DNA of 64,000 nucleotides, from positions 6,180,001-6,244,000 of the forward strand of contig AP018318.1 of the NCBI GenBank assembly GCA_003990705.1, given 5' to 3'. Within the stretch, counting starts at the first letter, position 1. Each line of letters starts with the position of its first letter. The notes under the pieces are model-generated. The model was not told the DNA's origin and searched no databases. It saw only the letters and a list, made by a program, of their open reading frames with translations. The position numbers were made by a program, and so were the translations under genes. This document shows, piece after piece, positions 9,276 through 17,698 of this stretch. The stretch is from Nostoc sp. HK-01. Its GTDB lineage: Bacteria > Cyanobacteriota > Cyanobacteriia > Cyanobacteriales > Nostocaceae.

Positions 9276-10391
9276 ATGGATCAGGTTGTCATCAATGATA
9301 CAACGTTACGTGATGGCGAACAGGCAGCAGGTGTTGCTTTTAACTTAGAGGAGAAAATCGCGATCGCCAAATTTCTTGATGCGATCGGTGTTCCAGAAAT
9401 AGAAATTGGCATTGCGGCGATGGGTGAAGCAGAACAACAAGCGATCGCATCAATTGTTGATTTAGGTTTGCAAGCTCATCTGTTAGGTTGGAACCGTGCG
9501 GTTATTACCGATATTCAAGCTTCTATCGCTTGTGGTTTAAAGCGAGTGCATATATCTATTCCTGTCTCTGCAATTCAAATTGGAGCAAAATTCCAGGGAA
9601 AATGGCAATTAGTATTACAAAAACTCAAAGATAGTCTGAGCTTTGCTCTAGATCAAGGATTGTTTGTCTCTATAGGAGGAGAAGATTCTTCCCGCGCTGA
9701 TGAACAATTTCTTTTAGATACAATACTTTCAGCTCAAGAATGGGGTGCATCGAGGTTCCGCTTTTGTGATACCGTAGGCATTCTTGACCCGTTCACAACT
9801 TACGACAAGGTCAAAAAATTGGTCACATCCTTGTCCATACCTGTAGAAATGCACACTCACAATGATTTTGGTCTAGCGACAGCCAATGCCCTAGCAGGTA
9901 TACAAGCTGGTGCATTATCTGTAAATACTACCGTCAATGGGTTAGGTGAAAGGGCGGGAAATGCAGCTTTAGAAGAAGTTGTGATGGCACTTAAACATCT
10001 ATCAAAGATGGATTTAAGTATAGACACGCGGCGTTTATTAGAAATATCTCAACTGGTAGCCACAGCATCAGGTTACGGCTTACCCCCTTGGAAGGCAATT
10101 GTCGGCGAAAATACCTTTGCCCACGAATCAGGTATTCATGCTCATGGAGTGTTACAAAACCCCCATACATACGAACCATTCTCCCCAGAAGAAATTGGCC
10201 GCGAACGGCGTTTAGTGGTTGGTAAACATTCTGGTCGCCATTTATTATCTAATCTGCTGCAACAACATGGCATTATTCTGAATCATGAAGAAACTCAATC
10301 TGTGTTAAATGCAGTTAGGCAAGAATCAATGCAGAAAAAGCGCAGTCTCACAACACAAGAACTTTTATCTTTAGTAGCACATACACAGTGA
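9276..10391 (+). CDS. nifV: Homocitrate synthase
   Basis: The 371-residue enzyme condenses acetyl-CoA with 2-oxoglutarate to give homocitrate, the organic ligand of the nitrogenase iron-molybdenum cofactor. The LeuA/HMGL-type TIM barrel opens with INDTTLRDGEQAAG. The metal-binding HTHNDFG is near residue 195 and NGLGERAGNAALEE near residue 220. AHESGIHAHG is near residue 287. A start with GGAGAAG eight bases upstream supports the ATG at 9276. No other nif genes are near. Heterocystous cyanobacteria often carry a second, isolated nifV, and this may be that copy. No exact NtcA site (GTA-N8-TAC) was found in the 265-bp leader. Confidence 0.93.
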   Translation: MDQVVINDTTLRDGEQAAGVAFNLEEKIAIAKFLDAIGVPEIEIGIAAMGEAEQQAIASIVDLGLQAHLLGWNRAVITDIQASIACGLKRVHISIPVSAIQIGAKFQGKWQLVLQKLKDSLSFALDQGLFVSIGGEDSSRADEQFLLDTILSAQEWGASRFRFCDTVGILDPFTTYDKVKKLVTSLSIPVEMHTHNDFGLATANALAGIQAGALSVNTTVNGLGERAGNAALEEVVMALKHLSKMDLSIDTRRLLEISQLVATASGYGLPPWKAIVGENTFAHESGIHAHGVLQNPHTYEPFSPEEIGRERRLVVGKHSGRHLLSNLLQQHGIILNHEETQSVLNAVRQESMQKKRSLTTQELLSLVAHTQ

Positions 10392-10547
10392 TTCTCAAGC
10401 AACCTAGGTTCGGCAATGTCTACAACATAAAAATTAGGCTTTGACTGAATCCAAAGCATTGCCCAACTGACTTTTATGTCATAAAGTAGCTGGTGCAAGA
10501 TATCGGCTTTGTTGGGTTAATCTTCAAGAAGGCTTGCGCCGAGGATA

Positions 10548-10748
10548 TCACTCCACCCAACTTAGCATTTTATCAACTGAAATGTATTGTGTAGTGTCAG
10601 TAATCACTAGTGGTGTTGAGTTAATTTGACTAATAGGAGCAGGCTGCATATCTCGATAATCGAGGATTTGGACAATAATTAGATAAGCAATAGCCAGCAA
10701 GATAGAAATTGCACCTGTAACAATAGCGACTATTTTTGAACGATTCAT
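10548..10748 (-). CDS. Small single-pass membrane protein, conserved hypothetical
   Basis: A 66-residue protein starting at the ATG at 10748, with AGGAAA six bases upstream. One transmembrane helix (about residues 8-28) is followed by a short soluble tail with PISQINSTPLVI. Function unknown; the good ribosome-binding site and non-random composition support a real gene. The IS1-like element starts about 145 bp to its right. Confidence 0.6.
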   Translation of the reverse strand: MNRSKIVAIVTGAISILLAIAYLIIVQILDYRDMQPAPISQINSTPLVITDTTQYISVDKMLSWVE

Positions 10749-10917
10749 CAATATTTCCTGTGTTGTAATTTTTTCCGGTTCTTAATATCTACATTGCCAC
10801 AAGATAGTAGGTAACAGGCAACAGGACAACAAAAAATCGGCTTATCTGAACTGTATTGTTTGATAAGCAGCGATCGCTATTGCTAAATTTTCCGGCGTTG
10901 CATAATAGAGGGATGAA

Positions 10918-11671
10918 TTGAGGGCATCTACTGTGCAATGTCCATACTGTGGATCTACGAAAATTCGTAAGAACGGAAAGCGAAGAGGTAAACAAAATCA
11001 CATTTGCGTATCATGCGATCGCCAATTTATTGATTTGTACGCTCCACCAAAAGGATATTCTGAGGAATTGAAACAAGAATGCTTAAAAATGTACCTTAAC
11101 GGTATGGGTTTTCGCGGGATTGAACGAGTGAAAGGAGTGCATCATACTACTATTATTTATTGGGTCAAACAATTGGGAGAGAAACTTCCGGACGTACCGA
11201 AAGAAGATGTAATTCCAGAAGTTGGAGAACTTGATGAATTAGAGACATTTGTTGGTTCAAAAAGCGAAAAGTTGCGTGCGGGGGTTCCCCCCGTTGAGCA
11301 AACTTTTCAAGACAAAACAAAATTTGGTTATGGACAGCAGTAAATCACTTTACTCAAGGTATTTTAGCCTGGGTTTTGGGACGACAACCAGTGCCGAAAC
11401 TTTTGAGCCATTGTGGAAAATTGCAAAACAATGGAAAAGCTATTTTTATGTGACAGATGGTTGGAAAGTTTACCCAAGCTTTATTCCAGATGGAGACCAA
11501 ATTGTGAGTAAAACATATATGACACGAGTTGAAAATGAAAACACCAGGCTTAGACATTATTTGGCACGTCTTCACCGAAAAACTTTATGCTATTCCAAGA
11601 CAGAAGAAATGCTGAGATACTCGGTTAAATTATTACTTCATTATTTGAAGTATCAAACTGTACCTACATAA
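10918..11671 (+). pseudogene. IS1-family transposase, frame-disrupted
   Basis: The N-terminal part has the InsA-type zinc finger (CPYCGSTKIRKNGK...CVSC) and an HTH, then GELDELETFVGSK with catalytic acidic residues. Here a 50-bp insert (11264-11313) shifts the frame. Translation would have to continue in a second frame (IWLWTAVNHFTQGILAW) until about 11385. A second indel then moves it to a third frame (SAETFEPLW, FYVTDGWKVY, HYLARLHRKTLCYSK), which holds the rest of the catalytic domain. Two unrelated frame breaks make this a pseudogene, not a programmed-frameshift gene. The start is TTG 10918 or GTG 10933. Confidence 0.88.
11264..11313. repeat. 50-bp palindromic small dispersed repeat inserted in the IS1 transposase
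   Basis: Removing exactly 11264-11313 joins GGTTCAAAAA to AAAACAAAAT and restores the reading frame G-S-K-K-N-K-I-W of an intact IS1-type transposase. The insert can fold into an imperfect hairpin (AAAAGTTGC... with ...GCAAACTTTT, tip GGGGGTTCCCCCC). It matches the style of the very small mobile repeats described from Nostoc genomes. No second copy was seen in the window. Confidence 0.8.
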
Positions 11672-11727
11672 ATCTATTCATCCCTTCATTCAGCAACGCC
11701 AATTTTTTTATTCTGTCATCTACTCTA

Positions 11728-12945
11728 CTAAGCACTTCGTAATGCCACAATTGGGTCAAGTTTAGCAGCACGACGGGCGGGAACGACACCGAAGAATAAG
11801 CCAATCGCACCAGAAATTCCCACAGCGGTAGCAATGGTAATGGGAGAGATACTTGCTTCTAATGGTGTTAAGGTTGCGACTAGCATAATTCCGCTGACAC
11901 CAACAGCAGTCCCGACTACACCACCAATGGCGGAAACAATGATCGCTTCAATCATGAACTGTAACAAGATATCTTGTTCGGTTGCGCCGATCGCTTTTCG
12001 CAGTCCGATTTCTTGGGTGCGTTCGGTGACAGAAACCAACATAATATTCATGATACCGATACCGCCAACAAATAAGGATATGCCAGCGATCGCCGCCAGC
12101 ATAATTGTTAATGCACCTGTGATTTGACCGACAGTTTGCAACGCATCTTTTTGGGTGCGGATAGTAAAGTCATCTTCACCGATGATTTTGTGGCGTTGGC
12201 GCAGCAAGTTGGTAATTTGAAACACTGCTGCATCTACACTATTGGCGTTTTTTGCTGAGGCGACGATGTAAGTTAACTCTAATCCGAATGGAGAAGTCCG
12301 CCCAACAATGCGGTTTGCCATTGTAATTACCGGGATCAAAGCCGCATCATCATAATCAACGCCTAGGCTGGAACCTTTACCAACTAACACCCCAATCACG
12401 CGAAAGCTGGTATTGCTGATGCGTAACTGCTGTCCCACAGGGTTACTATTACCGAAAAGTCGTTCAGCTAATTTTGCACCCAGCACTACCACTTGGTTAC
12501 TACGTTTCATATCGACTTCCGAAAAAAACCGCCCTTTGTCGGTTTCAAAGTCGCGCACATTTAAAAAGCTGGGCGTTGTGCCGATAATATTGACATCGGT
12601 GTTTTTGTTAGCGTAAGTCACTACTTGTCTGCTATTTAACTCCGCCGTCACCTCGGCGATAGTTGGTACTTGAGTAGCGATCGCTGTAGCATCTTCCAAG
12701 ACTAAAGTTTTTGGGACATCACGAGAAATACGTTCGGTTTCTTGATTCCCCGGAATGACAAACAACACATTCGGCCCTAGAGATTCTAACTCATTAGAAA
12801 CATATTTCTGTCCACCTTCCCCAATGCCAATCATGGCAATTACCGAAGCGTTACCAATCACGATACCCAGCATGGTGAGAGCGCTACGCAGCTTATTCGA
12901 CAGCAGAGTTTTCCCCGCCATTTGTACGCTTTCTAAGAAGTTCAT
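11728..12945 (-). CDS. MacB-like ABC transporter permease (FtsX/MacB_PCD)
   Basis: The 405-residue protein has a first transmembrane helix near residues 20-45 (LRSALTMLGIVIGNASVI). A periplasmic MacB-type core domain spans about residues 50-245. Three helices at about 280-400 include GGIGIMNIMLVSVTERTQEIGLRKAIGA, split here for reference as GIGIMNIMLVSVTERTQ plus EIGLRKAIGA. It would form the membrane part of a tripartite efflux pump with the adaptor encoded just upstream; start and stop overlap by 4 bp. No ABC ATPase gene follows: the IS1-like element begins 28 bp after its stop. Confidence 0.92.
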   Translation of the reverse strand: MNFLESVQMAGKTLLSNKLRSALTMLGIVIGNASVIAMIGIGEGGQKYVSNELESLGPNVLFVIPGNQETERISRDVPKTLVLEDATAIATQVPTIAEVTAELNSRQVVTYANKNTDVNIIGTTPSFLNVRDFETDKGRFFSEVDMKRSNQVVVLGAKLAERLFGNSNPVGQQLRISNTSFRVIGVLVGKGSSLGVDYDDAALIPVITMANRIVGRTSPFGLELTYIVASAKNANSVDAAVFQITNLLRQRHKIIGEDDFTIRTQKDALQTVGQITGALTIMLAAIAGISLFVGGIGIMNIMLVSVTERTQEIGLRKAIGATEQDILLQFMIEAIIVSAIGGVVGTAVGVSGIMLVATLTPLEASISPITIATAVGISGAIGLFFGVVPARRAAKLDPIVALRSA

Positions 12946-14411
12946 TGGTTTTGTTCTTCCTGCGCCTTCTTGATTTTATAATCCTTGGGTAAGTCAACAA
13001 ACACGCGATCGCCCACTTCTACTCCTGATAAAACTTGAGTTTGGTCTTGAATTTGCGCTCCTGTTGTCACTTCCCGAAACTGAGGCTGATTTTTAGCATC
13101 GGGGACAAGGACACCAGTTTTACCTTTTTCGGTGACAATGGCCACGGTTGGTAATACTAAAGTATTGCTGACGCGATCGCCTAAAAAAGTCAAGTCTAAA
13201 TTTAAGCCAGAACGGAGTTTATCTGTCCCTGTATCTAAAGCTACCCGCACCTGAAAAGATGTCACACCTTGTTCTAGTACTGCTTCTGGTGCAATCAAGC
13301 GTACACGACCTTTAAATACTTGATCAGGATAAGCATCAGCCACAATTTCCACTTCTTGTCCTGGTTTAACTCTACCAATATCTGCTTCGGGGATTTTTGC
13401 TAATACTTCTAAACCTTTAGCAACAGCCACAATTGAACTAGAAGTCGCCGACGCATCTGAAGAAGCAGAGGTAGTTGGTGTGACAAATGCACCGATATTG
13501 GCATATTTCTGCGTGATAATTCCTGCAAAGGGAGCGCGAATTACAGTCTCCTGTATTTTGACATCAGCTGCGGCTAACTGAGCTTGCGCTGCTTTGACTG
13601 CGGCTTGACGTTGAGCAATTTCTTCTTTACGTGTGCCATCTTGTAATAAAACTAAGGCGGCTCTAGCTTCAGTGACAGCGGCTTCTTTCATCTCGATTTC
13701 TTCGCTGCGTGAGCCACTTTGCATTAAAGACAACCGACGACGAGCTTCTTCTAAATTCGCTTTAGCAGATTTATCTTCACTGACTGCTTGATCTAATAAT
13801 TGCTTTTTCTCCGCACCTTGTTGATAAAGATATTGATAACGTTTAACTTGTTCTGCGGTGTAATTTACCCTTGCTTGGGCTGCATCTACTTGGGCTTGAG
13901 TTTGAGCAATTTCTTGGGGACGATTACCTGCACGGGCTTGGGCTAACTGCGCTTGGGCTTGAGACAACCGCGCCTTTGCTTGAGTAATTTCTTGGGGACG
14001 AGTCCCTGCTAAGGCTTCATCTAACTGGGCTTGGGACTGGGCTAAATTAGCGCGATACTGAAGAATTTGCGCTTGTAAATCCCCTACATCCATCCTGGCG
14101 ATAATTTGATTTTGCTCTACGCGATCGCCTTGTTCTACATATAATTCTGCCAGCACCCCAGGATTTTTCGGACTGATATTCACACTTTGTATAGGTACAA
14201 CCTTACCACTGGCAGTAATTTTCAAAGTCACATTTTTAGCTTCTACTGGCACAGTTAGTTGTGTAATATCCTGTTCACCAGCTGATCGATTAACTATGTT
14301 GGCGGTAGTAGTAACACCAACCACAACAGCACCCGTGGCTATCAACCCAATCAGCCAGCGGAATGGGTGATAAACTTTGCCAATAACGGGAACTTCTATG
14401 TAGGTGTTCAT
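12942..14411 (-). CDS. HlyD/MacA-family periplasmic adaptor protein
   Basis: The 489-residue protein has an N-terminal membrane anchor (about residues 18-40), a split biotinyl-lipoyl-like domain, a long coiled-coil hairpin of about 190 residues, then beta-barrel and membrane-proximal domains. The coil contains four related joints, GTRPQEI, GNRPQEI, GSRSEEI and GTRKEEI, about 35-60 residues apart, suggesting internal duplication of the hairpin. It belongs with the downstream permease (4-bp overlap) as a MacAB- or DevBC-like exporter. The substrate is not evident. Confidence 0.92.
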   Translation of the reverse strand: MNTYIEVPVIGKVYHPFRWLIGLIATGAVVVGVTTTANIVNRSAGEQDITQLTVPVEAKNVTLKITASGKVVPIQSVNISPKNPGVLAELYVEQGDRVEQNQIIARMDVGDLQAQILQYRANLAQSQAQLDEALAGTRPQEITQAKARLSQAQAQLAQARAGNRPQEIAQTQAQVDAAQARVNYTAEQVKRYQYLYQQGAEKKQLLDQAVSEDKSAKANLEEARRRLSLMQSGSRSEEIEMKEAAVTEARAALVLLQDGTRKEEIAQRQAAVKAAQAQLAAADVKIQETVIRAPFAGIITQKYANIGAFVTPTTSASSDASATSSSIVAVAKGLEVLAKIPEADIGRVKPGQEVEIVADAYPDQVFKGRVRLIAPEAVLEQGVTSFQVRVALDTGTDKLRSGLNLDLTFLGDRVSNTLVLPTVAIVTEKGKTGVLVPDAKNQPQFREVTTGAQIQDQTQVLSGVEVGDRVFVDLPKDYKIKKAQEEQNQ

Positions 14412-15364
14412 AAATCACGGTCTAACGAGTACTTTTGGGCTTTTGAGTTGGTCTATACAAGCTATAAGACTAAAAATTATGGGGATTTTTTATATATGAA
14501 GAATTATGGAAGATATAAATTAACGTTCCTTAATATTAGTCTTTAGTAATTTTACTTGCCTTCACCTAAATGGGTGAACTGAGATATTGAGTCAATAGTA
14601 ATTTGTGATTCATACTTTGCCCACATTTTCACTTTCTGCAAAAATTGAACCTAGCTCATAAAAAGTGATGAAAAAGCTAATCATACTAGCTTTTGCTGGT
14701 TTATAGACCTATTTATATGCCTTTGCCCTGGAATGAGATCATAATAACGATAGATTTTTATCAATCAAATTTAGCCCAAATATTCATTAATTATCTAAAA
14801 AATATTTCCAATTGACATATTTTTCTGATTGTCATACGTATCTTTTTATCAGCTAGTTTGTCAAGTTTAATTTTAAAAATATCTGCTAAAATTGCTAAAA
14901 AAATTTGACATATTATTAACACGATATTTTTTGTAAGATCAATTTTTTATTAATCTTTTTTTGTGAATTATCCTAAACAAATCATAGACACTAATTTTAT
15001 GCGATTTTAGAGTTTTATATTTATTGTCAGATATTTAATATATAGTAGTCATCAATTATTCATAAACAACAAGATCCCCGATTTCTTTAAGAAGTCGGGG
15101 ATCTGAGATTCTCTATTGTCATTGCTGAAATAATTAGAAATGCTATAGTTTTTTGGCTCATAGCTAAATTCATTCAGCCAAATATAGGCTAAAAAGCTTA
15201 TCCCCCAAAGAATAAACATGGATTTAATGTAGTCTGGTTACTGAGCAGCAAAATTGAGTAATTGCCCAGATAAGCAGATTAATTAAAAAACAACAGTCCT
15301 TTATGATACTATTAATAAATATCAAAATGATTTAACATCAAATTTAGAGTTCTGTAGGTATAGC
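14412..15364. other. 953-bp AT-rich intergenic region
   Basis: The region separates the divergent adaptor operon and the TPR lipoprotein gene. It contains a small inverted repeat (TTCACC...GGTGAA, 14561-14578), runs of A/T without good reading frames, and a strong hairpin at 15072-15104. I saw no tRNA or known riboswitch. Some of it is presumably leader for both genes. Confidence 0.5.
15072..15104. terminator. Near-perfect hairpin, GATCCCCGATTTC family
   Basis: Arms of 16 bases (15072-15087 and 15089-15104) pair with a single T-G wobble and a one-base tip. The core CCCGATTTC...GAAGTCGGG is the same as at 8241-8275, including the wobble position. It lies 260 bp upstream of the next gene and far from any upstream stop, so it may be a dispersed element, not a dedicated terminator. 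No long T-run follows. Confidence 0.7.
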
Positions 15365-16108
15365 ATGGTCTTTTGGCGCTGCTTGGCTGCCTCTAGCTTG
15401 ATTATTTGCTTCACTTCTGGCTGCGATAGCAAAGCACAATCATCAATAAAAAACACCCAGCAAGTGGTACAAGAAATTAATGTTTCTCAGTTGCTGACAG
15501 AAGCAAAGACGAGTCAAAAGGCAGAAAATTTATTTCATCAAGGCAATAAATTATTAGATGCACAACAATATCAAGAAGCCATAGTAGCTTATGATAAAGC
15601 GATCGCCTTTAAACCAGACAGTGCAGATGCTTGGATTAACAGAGGCATAGCTTTGACAAAACTGCAAAAACACACAGAAGCATTAGCGTCTTATGATCAA
15701 GCAATCGCTATCAAAGCGGATAAAGATGAAGCTTGGTATAACCGAGGTAATGCTTTAGCATCATTACAAAGTTATGCAGCCGCAATTTTAGCTTATGATC
15801 GAGCGATCGCCATTAAACCAAACAAACAAGAAGCCTGGATTAACCGAGGTATCGCCTTAACAAAACTGCAACGTTATCAAGAGGCTTTAGCATCTTATGA
15901 TCAGGCGATCGCTATTAAGCCAGACAAGCCAGAAATTTATTACAATCGAGCTTGTACTTATGCCTTGCAAAACAAAGTAGAATTAGCAATTACCAACTTA
16001 AAAGCTGCCATACGCCTAGTTCCAGGAAAATATCAACAATTAGCGAAAACCGATCCAGACTTTAAAAAAGTGCGTAGTGATCAAAGATTTCAAAAATTAA
16101 TTCAATAG
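15365..16108 (+). CDS. TPR-repeat lipoprotein
   Basis: The 247-residue protein begins with a lipoprotein-like signal sequence ending FTSGC (Cys about 20). Then come about five tetratricopeptide repeats of 34 residues. Each has the pattern A-W-x-N-R-G-x-A-L...Y-x-x-A-L-x-x-Y-D-x-A-I-A-I-K-P, clearly visible from residue 52 on. Such proteins act as protein-protein scaffolds, here presumably on the periplasmic side. The partner is unknown. The close similarity of successive repeats points to recent internal duplication. Confidence 0.85.
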   Translation: MVFWRCLAASSLIICFTSGCDSKAQSSIKNTQQVVQEINVSQLLTEAKTSQKAENLFHQGNKLLDAQQYQEAIVAYDKAIAFKPDSADAWINRGIALTKLQKHTEALASYDQAIAIKADKDEAWYNRGNALASLQSYAAAILAYDRAIAIKPNKQEAWINRGIALTKLQRYQEALASYDQAIAIKPDKPEIYYNRACTYALQNKVELAITNLKAAIRLVPGKYQQLAKTDPDFKKVRSDQRFQKLIQ

Positions 16109-16326
16109 CTGCTTGTGACAGCCATAAATTTTAGCAATTGCTAGATATACGAGGAAAATAAATAATCTAAAACATAGACAATAAATAGTTTTCCAGCCTA
16201 TTTTCTGTTGGCTATTCCCTGCTATATAAGTAATACTATACACTCTGCTGCAAGTTACAGGGTATGATTTGGATTAACTAAATCTAATCTCTGCGTTGCT
16301 TTGCTCGCTGCGATCAAAAATAATAT

Positions 16327-17202
16327 ATGAAAAAATTACTGATTACTGGAGCCAGTGGTTTTTTAGGATGGCATCTTTGCCAACTAGCAAAACCAGAATG
16401 GGAAGTTTATAGTACTTATAACTCACATTTTATAGAAATTCCGGGAATCAAAATACTGAAAGTCAATTTAACAGACTTTCAAGAATTAAAACAACTATTT
16501 AACGATATTAATCCAGCCGCAGTTATTCATACAGCCGCCCACTCACAACCAAATTTTTGTCAAATTTATCCTCAAGAATCACACTTAATTAATGTCATGG
16601 CATCTTGCAATATAGCTGGACTATGTGCAGATTATTCGATTCCTTGCGTGTTTACATCAACTGATCAAGTTTTCAATGGTTTAACTGCTCCTTATCATGA
16701 AGCTGCACCAGTATGCCCCATCAATATTTATGGTGAGCAAAAAGTCATGGCTGAGATGGGTATGTTAGAGCGATATCCTATGACCGCAGTCTGCCGGATG
16801 CCTTTATTATTTGGCAGTGCGACACCCACAGCACAGAGCTTTATTCAACCATTTATTCAAACTTTAAAGGAAGAAAAAGAATTAAGTTTATTTATTGATG
16901 AATACCGCACACCAGCCAGTGCGATAACAGCAGCTAAAGGATTATTGTTAGCCTTACAAAAAGTGAATGGTATCATTCACCTAGGAGGGAAAGAAAGGAT
17001 TTCCCGCTATGACTTTGGGCAATTATTGGTGGAAGTATTCAAACTACCACCCACAGGCATAAAAAGCTGTCGCCAAAATGATGTAAAAATGTCAGCACCA
17101 AGACCAGCAGATGTTTCTTTAGATAGTTCTCAAGCTTTTGCTTTAGGATATCAACCTTTATCTATCAAAGAAGAATTAACAATAATAGCTAAGTATCAAT
17201 AG
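16327..17202 (+). CDS. RmlD-like NAD(P)-dependent sugar-nucleotide reductase/epimerase
   Basis: The 291-residue extended short-chain dehydrogenase has the dinucleotide motif GASGFLG at residues 8-14, the active-site Ser/Thr region FTSTDQVF and the catalytic YxxxK (YGEQK) near residue 137. The fold and length match the RmlD substrate-binding family (dTDP-4-dehydrorhamnose reductase-like). The exact sugar is not determined by sequence. It is monocistronic, not in an rml cluster. Confidence 0.85.
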   Translation: MKKLLITGASGFLGWHLCQLAKPEWEVYSTYNSHFIEIPGIKILKVNLTDFQELKQLFNDINPAAVIHTAAHSQPNFCQIYPQESHLINVMASCNIAGLCADYSIPCVFTSTDQVFNGLTAPYHEAAPVCPINIYGEQKVMAEMGMLERYPMTAVCRMPLLFGSATPTAQSFIQPFIQTLKEEKELSLFIDEYRTPASAITAAKGLLLALQKVNGIIHLGGKERISRYDFGQLLVEVFKLPPTGIKSCRQNDVKMSAPRPADVSLDSSQAFALGYQPLSIKEELTIIAKYQ

Positions 17203-17571
17203 GTTATCTTATATAATTTTCCGAGATTCTTTTTAGAGATTCCAATACTTTGGATAAATAAATTATTAAAGTTGAGCAAGGTGTTTAATTTTTAAATCCT
17301 CCATTTTGCTGTTATTTCAATAGCTGCAACTTATCTCTCTAGAAAGAGGTTTCGCTCTGAAGGGTCTGTAACAATCTAAATTATTGAAAAGCATGAAATA
17401 GTTTGGGATTAATTACTTAAGACGAACAACAAAATGCTAATCAATTATTTATCCTGGCAAAAAAATAGAATATATGGTTTTTTAAAGCTTTTGTGATAGA
17501 TGAATCCGCATTAATTTGAAAATTAAATAAGTATTTTAGTACTACTAAATTCTTTACGTGGAAAGGAGCTT
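17203..17571. other. Upstream region of the Thr/Gly-repeat gene
   Basis: The sequence is AT-rich with no long reading frame, RNA gene or clear hairpin. It ends in GGAAAGGAGC just before the candidate leader ORF at 17572. Confidence 0.4.
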
Positions 17572-17673
17572 ATGTCTAATAGGTATAAGCCTAGTTTTTC
17601 AACGTTTAGCATCAGGATAAAAATAGGAAATAATCACTACCAAGAATTTTTTCCAATCAAACAAACAGAGTAG
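17572..17673 (+). CDS. Candidate 33-codon leader ORF
   Basis: ATG TCT AAT... runs 33 codons to TAG at 17671-17673, 25 bp before the next start. AAAGGAG lies just upstream (a short 3-base spacer), stronger than most ribosome-binding sites in this window. The peptide (MSNRYKPSFSTFSI...) is basic with no membrane segment. It could be a translated leader or a chance ORF. Confidence 0.3.
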   Translation: MSNRYKPSFSTFSIRIKIGNNHYQEFFPIKQTE

Positions 17674-17698
17674 TTAGTCCATAAAAGGAACTTAAAAC

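Larger units (their letters stand above)
10894..11700 (+). mobile_element. IS1-family insertion sequence, inactive
   Basis: The element is 807 bp long. Its ends are inverted repeats: 10894-10918 and 11676-11700 match at 21 of 25 positions and both start GGCGTTGC from the outside. The flanks AATTTTCC (10886-10893) and AATTTTTT (11701-11708) resemble a decayed 8-bp target duplication, the length expected for IS1. The single transposase gene inside is broken by two frame changes. It inserted 28 bp beyond the stop of the ABC permease gene. Confidence 0.88.
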
